Origin: Mesorhizobium tianshanense
Lineage (GTDB): Bacteria; Pseudomonadota; Alphaproteobacteria; Rhizobiales; Rhizobiaceae
Direction: 5' to 3'
DNA length: 64,000 nt
Assembly (NCBI RefSeq): GCF_007830515.1
Contig: NZ_VLKT01000010.1
Span: forward strand, 106,834-170,833
The position numbers were made by a program, and so were the translations under genes. A model generated the notes under the pieces. The model made no database searches. It was given only the letters and a program-made list of their open reading frames with translations, and was not told where the DNA came from. Each line of letters begins with the position of its first letter. The stretch's first letter is position 1. This document shows, in pieces, positions 56,914 through 64,000 of the stretch.

Positions 56914-56925
56914 GTTATGTCCTCC

Positions 56926-57231
56926 TTACCAGCTCGACTTGACCAGGCCCGGGATCTGGCCGTTGTTGCCGAGATCACGAAGCGCGATGCGCGATACTTT
57001 GAGCTTGCGATAGTAGGCACGCGGACGTCCCGTGACTTCGCAGCGGTTGCGGATGCGGGTCTTGGCCGAGTTGCGCGGCAGTGCCGCAAGCTTCAACTGA
57101 GCGCGGAAACGCTCTTCCATCGGCTTGGACTGATCCATGATGATCGCCTTGAGGACCTTACGCTTGGCAGCGTATTGGTCCGCAAGCTTGCGGCGCCTGT
57201 TGTTCTTCTCGACTGAGCTGGTCTTTGCCAT
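56926..57231 (-). CDS. rpsN: 30S ribosomal protein S14 (zinc-independent form)
   Basis: This 101-residue protein has [20 protein letters not shown] and the [17 protein letters not shown] tail. It has one Cys and no CxxC pairs, so it is the long, zinc-free type. ATG 57231 is chosen over a frame reaching 57330, as [13 protein letters not shown] is the family start. Confidence 0.98.
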   Translation of the reverse strand: MAKTSSVEKNNRRRKLADQYAAKRKVLKAIIMDQSKPMEERFRAQLKLAALPRNSAKTRIRNRCEVTGRPRAYYRKLKVSRIALRDLGNNGQIPGLVKSSW

Positions 57232-57257
57232 TTCAGATTTTCCTTTTCTCGCTGCCG

Positions 57258-57836
57258 TTACTGGCGGAAGGGGAAGTTGAAGGCCTTGAGCAATGCCCTG
57301 GCTTCGTCGTCCGTCTTCGCAGTCGTACAAACGATGACGTCCATGCCCCAGATCTGATCAACCTTGTCGTAGTTGATCTCCGGGAACACGATGTGTTCCT
57401 TGATGCCCATGGCATAGTTGCCACGGCCATCGAAGCTCTTCGGATTGAGCCCGCGGAAGTCGCGGACGCGCGGCAGCGCGATGTTCACGAGACGGTCGAG
57501 GAACTCGTACATGCGTTCCTTGCGCAGCGTGACCTTGGCGCCGATCGGCATCTTTTCGCGGACCTTGAAGCCGGCGATCGAGTTGCGGGCGCGGGTGACG
57601 ACGGCCTTCTGGCCGGCGATCAGTGCAAGATCTTCCGCGGCGATCGAAGGCTTCTTCGAATCGCCGGTCGCTTCGCCGACACCCATGTTCAGCACGATCT
57701 TGTCGATGCGCGGAACCTGCATCTCGTTCTCGTAGCCGAACTGCTCCTGCAGCGCCTTGCGGATGGTCTCGTTGTAGACCTGCTTGAGGCGCGGCGTATT
57801 CTGGGCCGTCGCCTGCTTGGTTTGAGCCTTAGCCAT
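57258..57836 (-). CDS. rplE: 50S ribosomal protein L5
   Basis: This 192-residue 5S-rRNA-binding protein has [19 protein letters not shown], the [13 protein letters not shown] block and [22 protein letters not shown] 57836 lies 8 bases inside the 3' end of rplX, so the genes overlap. It has an N-terminal Gln/Thr-rich extension of about 15 residues. Confidence 0.99.
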   Translation of the reverse strand: MAKAQTKQATAQNTPRLKQVYNETIRKALQEQFGYENEMQVPRIDKIVLNMGVGEATGDSKKPSIAAEDLALIAGQKAVVTRARNSIAGFKVREKMPIGAKVTLRKERMYEFLDRLVNIALPRVRDFRGLNPKSFDGRGNYAMGIKEHIVFPEINYDKVDQIWGMDVIVCTTAKTDDEARALLKAFNFPFRQ

Positions 57837-58143
57837 TGATGACTTCTCCCGAGCGCTTGGCGACGCGCACCTTCTTGCCGTCCTTCTGGAAAATGAAACC
57901 GACGCGGGTCGGCTTGCCATCCTTGGGGTCGGCCAGCGCGATGTTCGACAGCTGGATCGGCGCTTCCTTGGTGATGATCCCGCCCTCCTGGGACTGGGAC
58001 TGCTTCTGGTGACGGCGGATCATGTTGACGCCGCGCACCAGCGCGGTGTCTTCCTTCGGCTGTACCGAGAGGACTTCGCCCGAACGGCCCTTGTCCTTGC
58101 CGGCCAGCACGACGACCTTGTCGCCTTTTCTAATCTTCTGCAT
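57829..58143 (-). CDS. rplX: 50S ribosomal protein L24
   Basis: This 104-residue protein begins [20 protein letters not shown], the KOW motif that starts L24. It initiates 50S assembly. It lies between rplN and rplE and overlaps the latter by 8 bases. Confidence 0.99.
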   Translation of the reverse strand: MQKIRKGDKVVVLAGKDKGRSGEVLSVQPKEDTALVRGVNMIRRHQKQSQSQEGGIITKEAPIQLSNIALADPKDGKPTRVGFIFQKDGKKVRVAKRSGEVING

Positions 58144-58155
58144 TGGTCCGGCTCC

Positions 58156-58524
58156 TTACAGCACTTCAGGCGCGAGCGAGATGATCTTCATGTGGTTCTT
58201 GGCGCGGAGTTCGCGCGGAACCGGTCCGAAGATACGCGTGCCGATCGGCTCTTTCTTGTTGTCGACGAGAACGGCCGCGTTCTTGTCGAAACGGATCACG
58301 CTGCCGTCCGGGCGGCGGATGTCCTTGGCCGTGCGAACCACGACCGCCTTCATCACATCGCCCTTCTTGACGCGGCCGCGCGGGATGGCTTCCTTGATCG
58401 ACACCACGATGATGTCGCCCACGGAAGCGTATTTCCGCTTCGAGCCGCCCAGCACCTTGATGCACATGACACGACGGGCGCCGGAATTATCCGCGACGTC
58501 GAGGTTTGTTTGCATCTGAATCAT
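58156..58524 (-). CDS. rplN: 50S ribosomal protein L14
   Basis: This 122-residue protein starts [20 protein letters not shown] and has [15 protein letters not shown] with the [13 protein letters not shown] end, all highly conserved in L14. It lies between rpsQ and rplX. Confidence 0.99.
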   Translation of the reverse strand: MIQMQTNLDVADNSGARRVMCIKVLGGSKRKYASVGDIIVVSIKEAIPRGRVKKGDVMKAVVVRTAKDIRRPDGSVIRFDKNAAVLVDNKKEPIGTRIFGPVPRELRAKNHMKIISLAPEVL

Positions 58525-58606
58525 GACTGGCCGCCTTCTTCTCTTCTAACGGGACGGGTTGTTCACCCTCCCCCGGTCTGTCCAAAATTCGTTTCGTTTG
58601 CCCTGA

Positions 58607-58846
58607 TCAGGCCTGGTCCGAAGACACAACGGTCCAGCGCTTGTCCTTGGAAATCGGCTTCGATTCCTGGATGAACACCTGATCGCCGACCTTGTGGGCG
58701 TTGTTCTCGTCGTGCGCCTTGTACTTCTTGGTCATGCGCACGGTCTTCTTCATCACGGGATGCGTGAAGCGCCGTTCGACCTTGACGACAACCGTCTTCT
58801 CGTTCTTGTCGCTGACGACGGTGCCCTGCAGAATGCGCTTTGGCAT
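58607..58846 (-). CDS. rpsQ: 30S ribosomal protein S17
   Basis: This 79-residue protein has [20 protein letters not shown] and [19 protein letters not shown], the S17 signature. It lies between rpmC and rplN. Confidence 0.99.
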   Translation of the reverse strand: MPKRILQGTVVSDKNEKTVVVKVERRFTHPVMKKTVRMTKKYKAHDENNAHKVGDQVFIQESKPISKDKRWTVVSSDQA

Positions 58847-58857
58847 GGTTTTCGTCC

Positions 58858-59058
58858 TTAAGCCTTCTTGGCCGCGGACTTTTCCGCAGCGATGGTCTTG
58901 ATACGCGCAATGTCCTTGCGGACCTGCCTCACGCGCGCGGTCTTCTCGAGCTGGCCGGTAGCCTTCTGGAAGCGCAGGTTGAACTGCTCCTTCTTCAGGC
59001 TGGCCAGGTCGTCGGTCAACTGGTCCTGGGTCTTGGTCCGGATGTCTTCGGCTTTCAT
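58858..59058 (-). CDS. rpmC: 50S ribosomal protein L29
   Basis: This 66-residue two-helix protein has [20 protein letters not shown], the L29 core near the exit tunnel. ATG 59058 gives [10 protein letters not shown]; the frame upstream to 59157 overlaps rplP and is not family-like. Confidence 0.99.
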   Translation of the reverse strand: MKAEDIRTKTQDQLTDDLASLKKEQFNLRFQKATGQLEKTARVRQVRKDIARIKTIAAEKSAAKKA

Positions 59059-59071
59059 GATCAGCCCGTCC

Positions 59072-59485
59072 TTATTCTGCGATGCGCTGTACGAAGCGCG
59101 TCCTGACCGAGAGCTTGGCCGCACCGAGACGCAGCGCCTCACGGGCGGTTTCCTCATTGACGCCGTCGATCTCGAACATGATACGGCCCGGCTTCACGCG
59201 CGCTGCCCAGTAATCGACTGCGCCCTTGCCCTTGCCCATGCGGACTTCGGTCGGCTTCGACGTCACCGGTACATCCGGAAAAATACGGATCCAGACGCGG
59301 CCGGCGCGCTTCATTTCGCGGGTGATCGCGCGGCGGGCCGCCTCGATCTCGCGCGCGGTGACGCGGTTCGGCTCAAGCGCCTTCAGCCCGAAACCGCCGA
59401 AATCCAGATTGGTGCCGCCCTTGGCGGCACCATGGATACGACCCTTGAACTGCTTGCGGAACTTTGTGCGCTTTGGCTGCAGCAT
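59072..59485 (-). CDS. rplP: 50S ribosomal protein L16
   Basis: This 137-residue protein starts [19 protein letters not shown] and has the signature [20 protein letters not shown]. It lies in the A-site finger region of the 50S subunit. It lies between rpsC and rpmC. Confidence 0.99.
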   Translation of the reverse strand: MLQPKRTKFRKQFKGRIHGAAKGGTNLDFGGFGLKALEPNRVTAREIEAARRAITREMKRAGRVWIRIFPDVPVTSKPTEVRMGKGKGAVDYWAARVKPGRIMFEIDGVNEETAREALRLGAAKLSVRTRFVQRIAE

Positions 59486-59512
59486 CGTTCTAACTCCAAA
59501 TTCTCAACTGTC

Positions 59513-60238
59513 TCAGGCGTTTTCGCGACGGCGACCGCGTTCGCGCTCACCACCACCGCCATGCGCATGATCGCCCTCGGAGGCGCGACGCTCCGAAGCC
59601 ATCGGGTCGTGCTCGAGGATTTCGCCCTTGAACACCCAGACCTTGACGCCGCAGATGCCGTAGGCGGTGTGCGCTTCGGCCGTGCCGTAGTCGACGTCGG
59701 CGCGCAGCGTATGCAGCGGCACGCGACCTTCGCGGTACCATTCCATGCGCGCGATCTCAGCCCCGCCGAGACGACCGGCGCAGTTGATGCGGATGCCTTC
59801 GGCGCCGAGGCGCATCGCCGACTGCACGGCGCGCTTCATGGCACGGCGGAACGCGATGCGACGCTCGAGCTGCTGGGCGATCGACTGGGCGACCAGCGTC
59901 GCGTCGATCTCGGGCTTGCGCACCTCGACGATGTTCAAATGCGTCTCGGACTTCGTCATCTCCATCAGCTTCTTGCGAAGCTTCTCGATGTCGGCGCCCT
60001 TCTTGCCGATGATCAAGCCCGGGCGCGCCGCATGGATGGTGACGCGGCACTTCTTGTGCGGACGCTCGATCACGACCTTCGAAATCGCAGCCTGCTTGAG
60101 TTCCTTCTCAAGATACTTGCGGATCTTGATGTCCTCGTGCAGCAGCTTGCCGTACTCGCCGGTGTTCGCGAACCAGCGCGAATCCCAGGTGCGGTTGATG
60201 CCGAGACGCAGACCGATCGGATTGATTTTCTGGCCCAT
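59513..60238 (-). CDS. rpsC: 30S ribosomal protein S3
   Basis: This 241-residue protein has an N-terminal KH domain with [18 protein letters not shown] near residue 80 and the C-terminal S3 domain with [17 protein letters not shown]. The C-terminal tail is rich in His, Gly, Arg and Glu. Its start codon shares one base with the rplV stop. Confidence 0.99.
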   Translation of the reverse strand: MGQKINPIGLRLGINRTWDSRWFANTGEYGKLLHEDIKIRKYLEKELKQAAISKVVIERPHKKCRVTIHAARPGLIIGKKGADIEKLRKKLMEMTKSETHLNIVEVRKPEIDATLVAQSIAQQLERRIAFRRAMKRAVQSAMRLGAEGIRINCAGRLGGAEIARMEWYREGRVPLHTLRADVDYGTAEAHTAYGICGVKVWVFKGEILEHDPMASERRASEGDHAHGGGGERERGRRRENA

Positions 60239-60627
60239 TATGCGGCCTCCCCTTTTTCTTCGACTTCACGAACGACGATCGTGAGGTGCGAGAACGGTTT
60301 CTCGATACGGCTGGCGCGACCGCGGCCACGGGCATGGAACCGCTTCATGACGATCGACTTGCCGACATAGGCTTCCGCCACGATCAGCGCATCGACGTCG
60401 AGGTCGTGGTTGTTTTCCGCGTTGGCGATCGCCGATTCCAGCGTCTTCTTGACCGTGCCGGAAATCCGCTTGGCCGAGAATTCGAGATCGGAAAGCGCTG
60501 TCGCGACCTTCTTGCCGCGGATCAGCGCGGCAACCAGGTTCAGCTTCTGCGGGCTGATACGGATCGTGCGCAACACGGCGCGCGCTTCGTTGTCAGCAAG
60601 CCTGCGCGGAGCTTTGGCCTTGCCCAT
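60238..60627 (-). CDS. rplV: 50S ribosomal protein L22
   Basis: This 129-residue protein lines the exit tunnel with its beta-hairpin, around [19 protein letters not shown] (here [18 protein letters not shown]), and contains [19 protein letters not shown]. It lies between rpsS and rpsC and overlaps rpsC by one base. Confidence 0.99.
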   Translation of the reverse strand: MGKAKAPRRLADNEARAVLRTIRISPQKLNLVAALIRGKKVATALSDLEFSAKRISGTVKKTLESAIANAENNHDLDVDALIVAEAYVGKSIVMKRFHARGRGRASRIEKPFSHLTIVVREVEEKGEAA

Positions 60628-60629
60628 GA

Positions 60630-60908
60630 TTATTTCCTCTTCGCCTTCTTATCCGCGCCGTGACCGTAATAGGTCCGGGTCGGAGCGAATTCACCGAACT
60701 TGTGACCGACCATGTCCTCGTTCACCGAAACGGGAACATGCTTTTGGCCGTTGTAGACACCGAAGGTGAAGCCGACGAACTGCGGCAGGATGGTGGAGCG
60801 GCGGCTCCACATCTTGATCACCTCATTGCGACCACCTTCACGAACCTTGTCCACCTTCTTGAGAAGGTAGCCGTCGATGAAGGGGCCTTTCCAAATCGAA
60901 CGAGTCAC
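60630..60908 (-). CDS. rpsS: 30S ribosomal protein S19
   Basis: This 92-residue protein has [18 protein letters not shown] and the signature [20 protein letters not shown]. It contacts the A-site finger and tRNA. It lies between rplB and rplV. Confidence 0.99.
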   Translation of the reverse strand: MTRSIWKGPFIDGYLLKKVDKVREGGRNEVIKMWSRRSTILPQFVGFTFGVYNGQKHVPVSVNEDMVGHKFGEFAPTRTYYGHGADKKAKRK

Positions 60909-60924
60909 TTGGCGTTACCTCTTC

Positions 60925-61758
60925 TTAGCTCTTGCGCTGATGGCGCGAGCGCAGGATGAACTTGTCGGTCGCCTTGTTGGACCGCGTCTTCTTGCCCTTG
61001 GTCGGCTTGCCCCAGGGCGAAACCGGATGGCGGCCACCCGAGGTGCGGCCTTCGCCGCCGCCATGCGGATGGTCGACCGGGTTCATGGTCACGCCGCGGT
61101 TGTGCGGACGTTTTCCCCGCCACACCGTGCGGCCTGCCTTGCCGTCATTGATGTTGCCGTGGTCCGGGTTCGACACGGCGCCGACAGTGGCCATGCAGGA
61201 GCCGTGGACGACACGCTGCTCGCCTGAATTCAGGCGCAGGATCGCCATGCCCTGGTCACGGCCGACGAGCTGGGCGTAGCCGCCTGCAGAACGGGCAACC
61301 TGGGCGCCCTTGCCCGGCTTCAGCTCGATGTTGTGGACGATCGTGCCGACCGGCATCGAGGCCAGCGGCATAGCATTGCCCGGCTTCACGTCGACCGCTT
61401 CGCCGGCCACGATCTTGTCGCCGGCAGCAAGGCGCTGCGGGGCGATGATGTAGGACAGCTCACCGTCGTCATACTTGATCAGCGCGATGAAGGCGCTGCG
61501 GTTCGGATCGTATTCGATACGCTCGACCGTGCCGACGACGTCGAACTTGCGACGCTTGAAGTCGATGATGCGGTACGTGCGCTTGTGACCGCCGCCGATG
61601 AAGCGGGCCGTGATGCGACCGTAGTTGTTGCGGCCGCCCGACTTGGTCAGGCCTTCGGTCAGGCCCTTGACAGGCTTGCCCTTGTAGAGGCCCGAGCGAT
61701 CGACGATGACCAGCTGGCGGGTGCTCGGCGTTATCGGGTTGAATTTTTTCAGTGCCAT
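60925..61758 (-). CDS. rplB: 50S ribosomal protein L2
   Basis: This 277-residue protein has [21 protein letters not shown] and the peptidyl-transferase-near signature [13 protein letters not shown], with the essential His in this loop. It lies between rplW and rpsS. Confidence 0.99.
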   Translation of the reverse strand: MALKKFNPITPSTRQLVIVDRSGLYKGKPVKGLTEGLTKSGGRNNYGRITARFIGGGHKRTYRIIDFKRRKFDVVGTVERIEYDPNRSAFIALIKYDDGELSYIIAPQRLAAGDKIVAGEAVDVKPGNAMPLASMPVGTIVHNIELKPGKGAQVARSAGGYAQLVGRDQGMAILRLNSGEQRVVHGSCMATVGAVSNPDHGNINDGKAGRTVWRGKRPHNRGVTMNPVDHPHGGGEGRTSGGRHPVSPWGKPTKGKKTRSNKATDKFILRSRHQRKS

Positions 61759-61780
61759 GTTTCTGTCCTCGCGGTCTTGC

Positions 61781-62074
61781 TCAGAGACCCGTCGCGACGT
61801 CGATCGACTGGCCGTCGGCCAGCGTCACAACCGCCTTCTTGACGTCGCTCTGGCGGCCGATCGTGCCGCGGAAGCGCTTGATCTTGCCCTTGCGGACAAG
61901 CGTGTTCACGGCCATCACCTTGACGCCGAACAGCGCTTCGACGGCAGCCTTGATTTCCGGCTTCGACGCCTTCTTGGCGACGTTGAAGACGACCTGGTTC
62001 TGCTCGGAAGCCATGGTCGACTTTTCGGTGATCGCCGGCGAGACGATCACGTCGTAGTGACGAAGGTCGGTCAT
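61781..62074 (-). CDS. rplW: 50S ribosomal protein L23
   Basis: This 97-residue protein sits at the exit tunnel where SRP and trigger factor dock. It has [20 protein letters not shown] and [21 protein letters not shown]. It overlaps the rplD stop as ATGA. Confidence 0.99.
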   Translation of the reverse strand: MTDLRHYDVIVSPAITEKSTMASEQNQVVFNVAKKASKPEIKAAVEALFGVKVMAVNTLVRKGKIKRFRGTIGRQSDVKKAVVTLADGQSIDVATGL

Positions 62075-62691
62075 TTGAAGCGCTCCTCGAGAGCCTCGAC
62101 GGCGGCCTTCGAAAGGACCAGCGTGCCGCGGCGCAGAATGTCGTAGACGTTGATGCCCTGGATGGGCAGCACGTCGATGTTCGGGATGTTCGTCGCCGCC
62201 AGCTTGAAGTTCTTGTCAAGCTCGGCGCCGCCGATCACCAGGGCGTTGGACAGGCCCAGCGTCGCGAAATTCGCGATCAGCGCCTTGGTCTTGGCCTCGG
62301 TCAGCTTCAGCTCGTCGACGATGATGAGCGACGCGCTCTTGGCCTTGGCCGAAAGGGCATGCTTGAGGCCCAGCGCGCGCACCTTCTTCGGCAGGTCGTG
62401 CTCGTGGCTGCGGACGACCGGGCCGTGGGCCTTGCCGCCGCCGCGGAACTGCGGAGCGCGTGCCGAATGGTGGCGGGCGCGGCCCGTACCCTTCTGCTTG
62501 TACATCTTGGCGCCGGTGCGAGCGATCTCGGCGCGACCCTTGGTCTTGTGCGTGCCCTGCTGCTTCTTGGCAAGCTGCCAGCGCACAACGCGCTGCAGGA
62601 TGTCCTCGCGCGGATCAAGGCCGAAAATCTCCTCGGAGAGTTTCACCTTGCCGGCGTCCTTGCCGCCGAGCGTTGTGATCTTGAGGTCCAT
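62071..62691 (-). CDS. rplD: 50S ribosomal protein L4
   Basis: This 206-residue protein has [21 protein letters not shown], the basic loop that lines the tunnel, and [19 protein letters not shown] at the C-terminal end. In some bacteria L4 represses the S10 operon. It overlaps rplW by 4 bases and follows rplC by one base. Confidence 0.99.
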   Translation of the reverse strand: MDLKITTLGGKDAGKVKLSEEIFGLDPREDILQRVVRWQLAKKQQGTHKTKGRAEIARTGAKMYKQKGTGRARHHSARAPQFRGGGKAHGPVVRSHEHDLPKKVRALGLKHALSAKAKSASLIIVDELKLTEAKTKALIANFATLGLSNALVIGGAELDKNFKLAATNIPNIDVLPIQGINVYDILRRGTLVLSKAAVEALEERFK

Positions 62692-63440
62692 TATTCCGCT
62701 CCCTCTGTGGCCGGGGCATCGTTCACTGTGGCCGGGGCATCGTTCTTGGCGCTGTCATTGGTTGCGATGGCGCGGATTGCGGCAGGCTTCGGCGCATTGG
62801 CCGGCAACGCAACCTTGGCGGCGTCGCGGACCAGTATCCAGGCGCCCTTCGAACCCGGAACCGCGCCGCGGATCAGGATCAGACCGCGATCGGCGTCGGT
62901 CGAGACGACCTCGACATTCTGCGTGGTGACGCGGGTATCACCCATGTGGCCAGCCATATGCTTGCCCTTGAACACCTTGCCCGGGTCCTGGCGCTGGCCC
63001 GTCGAGCCGTGCGTACGGTGCGAGACCGAGTTGCCGTGGGTCGCGCGGCCACCGCCCATATTGTGCCGCTTGATGACGCCCTGGAAACCCTTGCCGATCG
63101 TGGTTCCCGTCACATCGACCTTCTGGCCGGCGACGAAATGCTCGACGGTGATCTCGGCGCCGACATCGATCATGTTGTCAGCGGAGACGCGGAATTCGGC
63201 AACCTTGGCCTTCGGCTCGACGGAAGCGGTCGCGAAATGGCCGCGCATCGCCTTCGACGTGTTCTTCACCTTGGCAAGGCCAACGCCGAGCTGGACGGCG
63301 GTATAGCCGTTCTTCTCCTGCGTGCGCTGCGCCACGACCTGGCAGTTCTCCATCTGGAGAACAGTGACGGGAACATGTTCCCCGGCATCGTTGTAGATGC
63401 GGGTCATTCCCACCTTCTTTGCAATCACACCTGAACGCAT
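62691..63440 (-). CDS. rplC: 50S ribosomal protein L3
   Basis: This 249-residue protein has [27 protein letters not shown] and the branched loop [22 protein letters not shown] that reaches the peptidyl-transferase centre. An Ala/Asn/Asp/Pro-rich C-terminal tail of about 35 residues includes NDAPAT twice, made by a 21-bp tandem duplication at 62704-62745. It lies between rpsJ and rplD. Confidence 0.99.
   Translation of the reverse strand: MRSGVIAKKVGMTRIYNDAGEHVPVTVLQMENCQVVAQRTQEKNGYTAVQLGVGLAKVKNTSKAMRGHFATASVEPKAKVAEFRVSADNMIDVGAEITVEHFVAGQKVDVTGTTIGKGFQGVIKRHNMGGGRATHGNSVSHRTHGSTGQRQDPGKVFKGKHMAGHMGDTRVTTQNVEVVSTDADRGLILIRGAVPGSKGAWILVRDAAKVALPANAPKPAAIRAIATNDSAKNDAPATVNDAPATEGAE
62704..62745. 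repeat. 21-bp tandem duplication in the rplC 3' end
   Basis: Two units (62704-62724 and 62725-62745) differ by one base. They add seven residues to the disordered L3 tail and keep the frame. Core: CTGTGGCCGGGGCATCGTTC. Confidence 0.9.
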
Positions 63441-63534
63441 CGGTTCAATTCCTTTAGAGTTCCCTGTCGGGGCTGCCGCCCCTCCACGCCTCTTGTTTCT
63501 TCAGAGTTCCGGGTCGCCCCGCACTTCTGGTTCC

Positions 63535-63843
63535 TTAGAGCTTGATCTCGACGTCGACACCGGCGGCAAGATCGAGCTTCATCAACGCGTCGACCGTCTG
63601 GGGGGTCGGGTCGACGATATCGAGCAGACGCTTGTGCGTGCGCATCTCGAACTGCTCGCGGCTCTTCTTGTCGACGTGAGGCGACCGGTTGACCGTGAAC
63701 TTTTCGATCCGCGTCGGCAGCGGAATGGGGCCGCGGACGTTGGCGCCGGTGCGCTTGGCCGTCGACACGATTTCCCGCGTCGAGGCGTCAAGCACCCGGT
63801 GATCAAACGCCTTCAGGCGGATGCGGATATTCTGTCCGTTCAT
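63535..63843 (-). CDS. rpsJ: 30S ribosomal protein S10
   Basis: This 102-residue protein has [21 protein letters not shown] and the [17 protein letters not shown] end. It also acts as NusE in antitermination. It is the first gene of the S10 operon, downstream of tuf. Confidence 0.99.
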   Translation of the reverse strand: MNGQNIRIRLKAFDHRVLDASTREIVSTAKRTGANVRGPIPLPTRIEKFTVNRSPHVDKKSREQFEMRTHKRLLDIVDPTPQTVDALMKLDLAAGVDVEIKL

Positions 63844-63906
63844 GCGTCACTTCCTTGTTCTGGCGCGGCGCGGGCAGCGCCCGCGACAGATCGGTTTAAG
63901 TCCAAA

Positions 63907-64000
63907 TTACTCTTTGATGGTGACGACGATGCCGGCACCGACGGTGCGGCCGCCTTCACGGATGGCGAAGCGCAGCTTCTCTTCCATGGCGATCGGCACG
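63907..64000 (-). CDS. tuf: Elongation factor Tu, C-terminal end only
   Basis: Only the last 30 codons lie in the window, encoding [16 protein letters not shown] and [12 protein letters not shown], the invariant end of EF-Tu. It lies upstream of rpsJ in transcription, the usual tuf-S10 junction of alphaproteobacteria. Confidence 0.97.
   Translation of the reverse strand, partial: VPIAMEEKLRFAIREGGRTVGAGIVVTIKE

Noticed and set aside
58868..60370. A 500-codon open frame on the plus strand opposite rpmC-rpsC
   Set aside because: It is an antisense shadow of ribosomal protein genes produced by codon bias; no start signal or recognisable domain.

Overview
The window is a stretch of alphaproteobacterial chromosome, almost certainly from the order Hyphomicrobiales (Rhizobiales) and probably Mesorhizobium or a close relative. 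I infer this from the high GC content, the pdhA-pdhB-pdhC-lpdA operon with a lipoyl domain fused to PdhB, the paired glutamine synthetases GlnA and GlnII (both behind sigma-54 promoters), and the intergenic palindromes of the kind common in mesorhizobia. Most of it is core metabolism and translation. I see no prophage, insertion sequence, CRISPR array, tRNA or rRNA gene.

Region 1 (1-8.4 kb, minus strand) runs, in transcription order, eno, an FtsB-like gene, pdhA, pdhB, a DUF5076-like gene, pdhC, a 44-residue membrane protein, an SGNH hydrolase and lpdA (cut by the window edge). It links the end of glycolysis to acetyl-CoA. A small lipoprotein and a PRC-barrel gene converge on a shared terminator.

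Region 2 (8.4-28.7 kb) is mixed: kdsA coupled to a VOC protein, a Dabb protein, two very small membrane proteins, cfa, a glycerophosphodiesterase, a type II NADH dehydrogenase, 5-formyltetrahydrofolate cyclo-ligase, a divergent Lrp-type regulator/ald pair, an internally duplicated outer-membrane beta-barrel protein, a DUF1203 protein, a DapB-like reductase without the usual catalytic histidines, an OmpA-family protein, a coupled cysteine synthase / AlaX / sulfurtransferase / GNAT operon, an SDR, an alpha/beta hydrolase and a DEAD-box helicase with a DEGD motif.

Region 3 (29-38 kb) holds pccB, a frameshifted CxxCH-containing exported protein whose start overlaps the stop of the NAD(P)HX repair enzyme gene, and the nitrogen-assimilation block: glnB-glnA, the convergent glnII, and a DUF2735-like small gene divergent from glnII. 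Sigma-54 -24/-12 elements precede glnB and glnII.

Region 4 (38-49 kb) holds an MFS transporter with a periplasmic insert of about 190 residues, an operon of RluA-type pseudouridine synthase, EamA exporter and ATP12 chaperone preceded by a decayed crcB remnant, an aldehyde dehydrogenase with a GAF-Fis regulator and a perfect palindrome between them, rarA, and a DegP/DegQ-type protease.

Region 5 (49-64 kb, minus strand) is the S10-spc-alpha ribosomal cluster from tuf (partial) and rpsJ through secY-adk to rpoA-rplQ, ending in a strong terminator. The open reading frames on the opposite strand here are GC-rich shadows. The most interesting items are the broken or atypical genes, the ALDH operator palindrome, the duplicated Omp, the MFS insert and the dispersed palindromes. 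I did not find a clear new multi-gene system.
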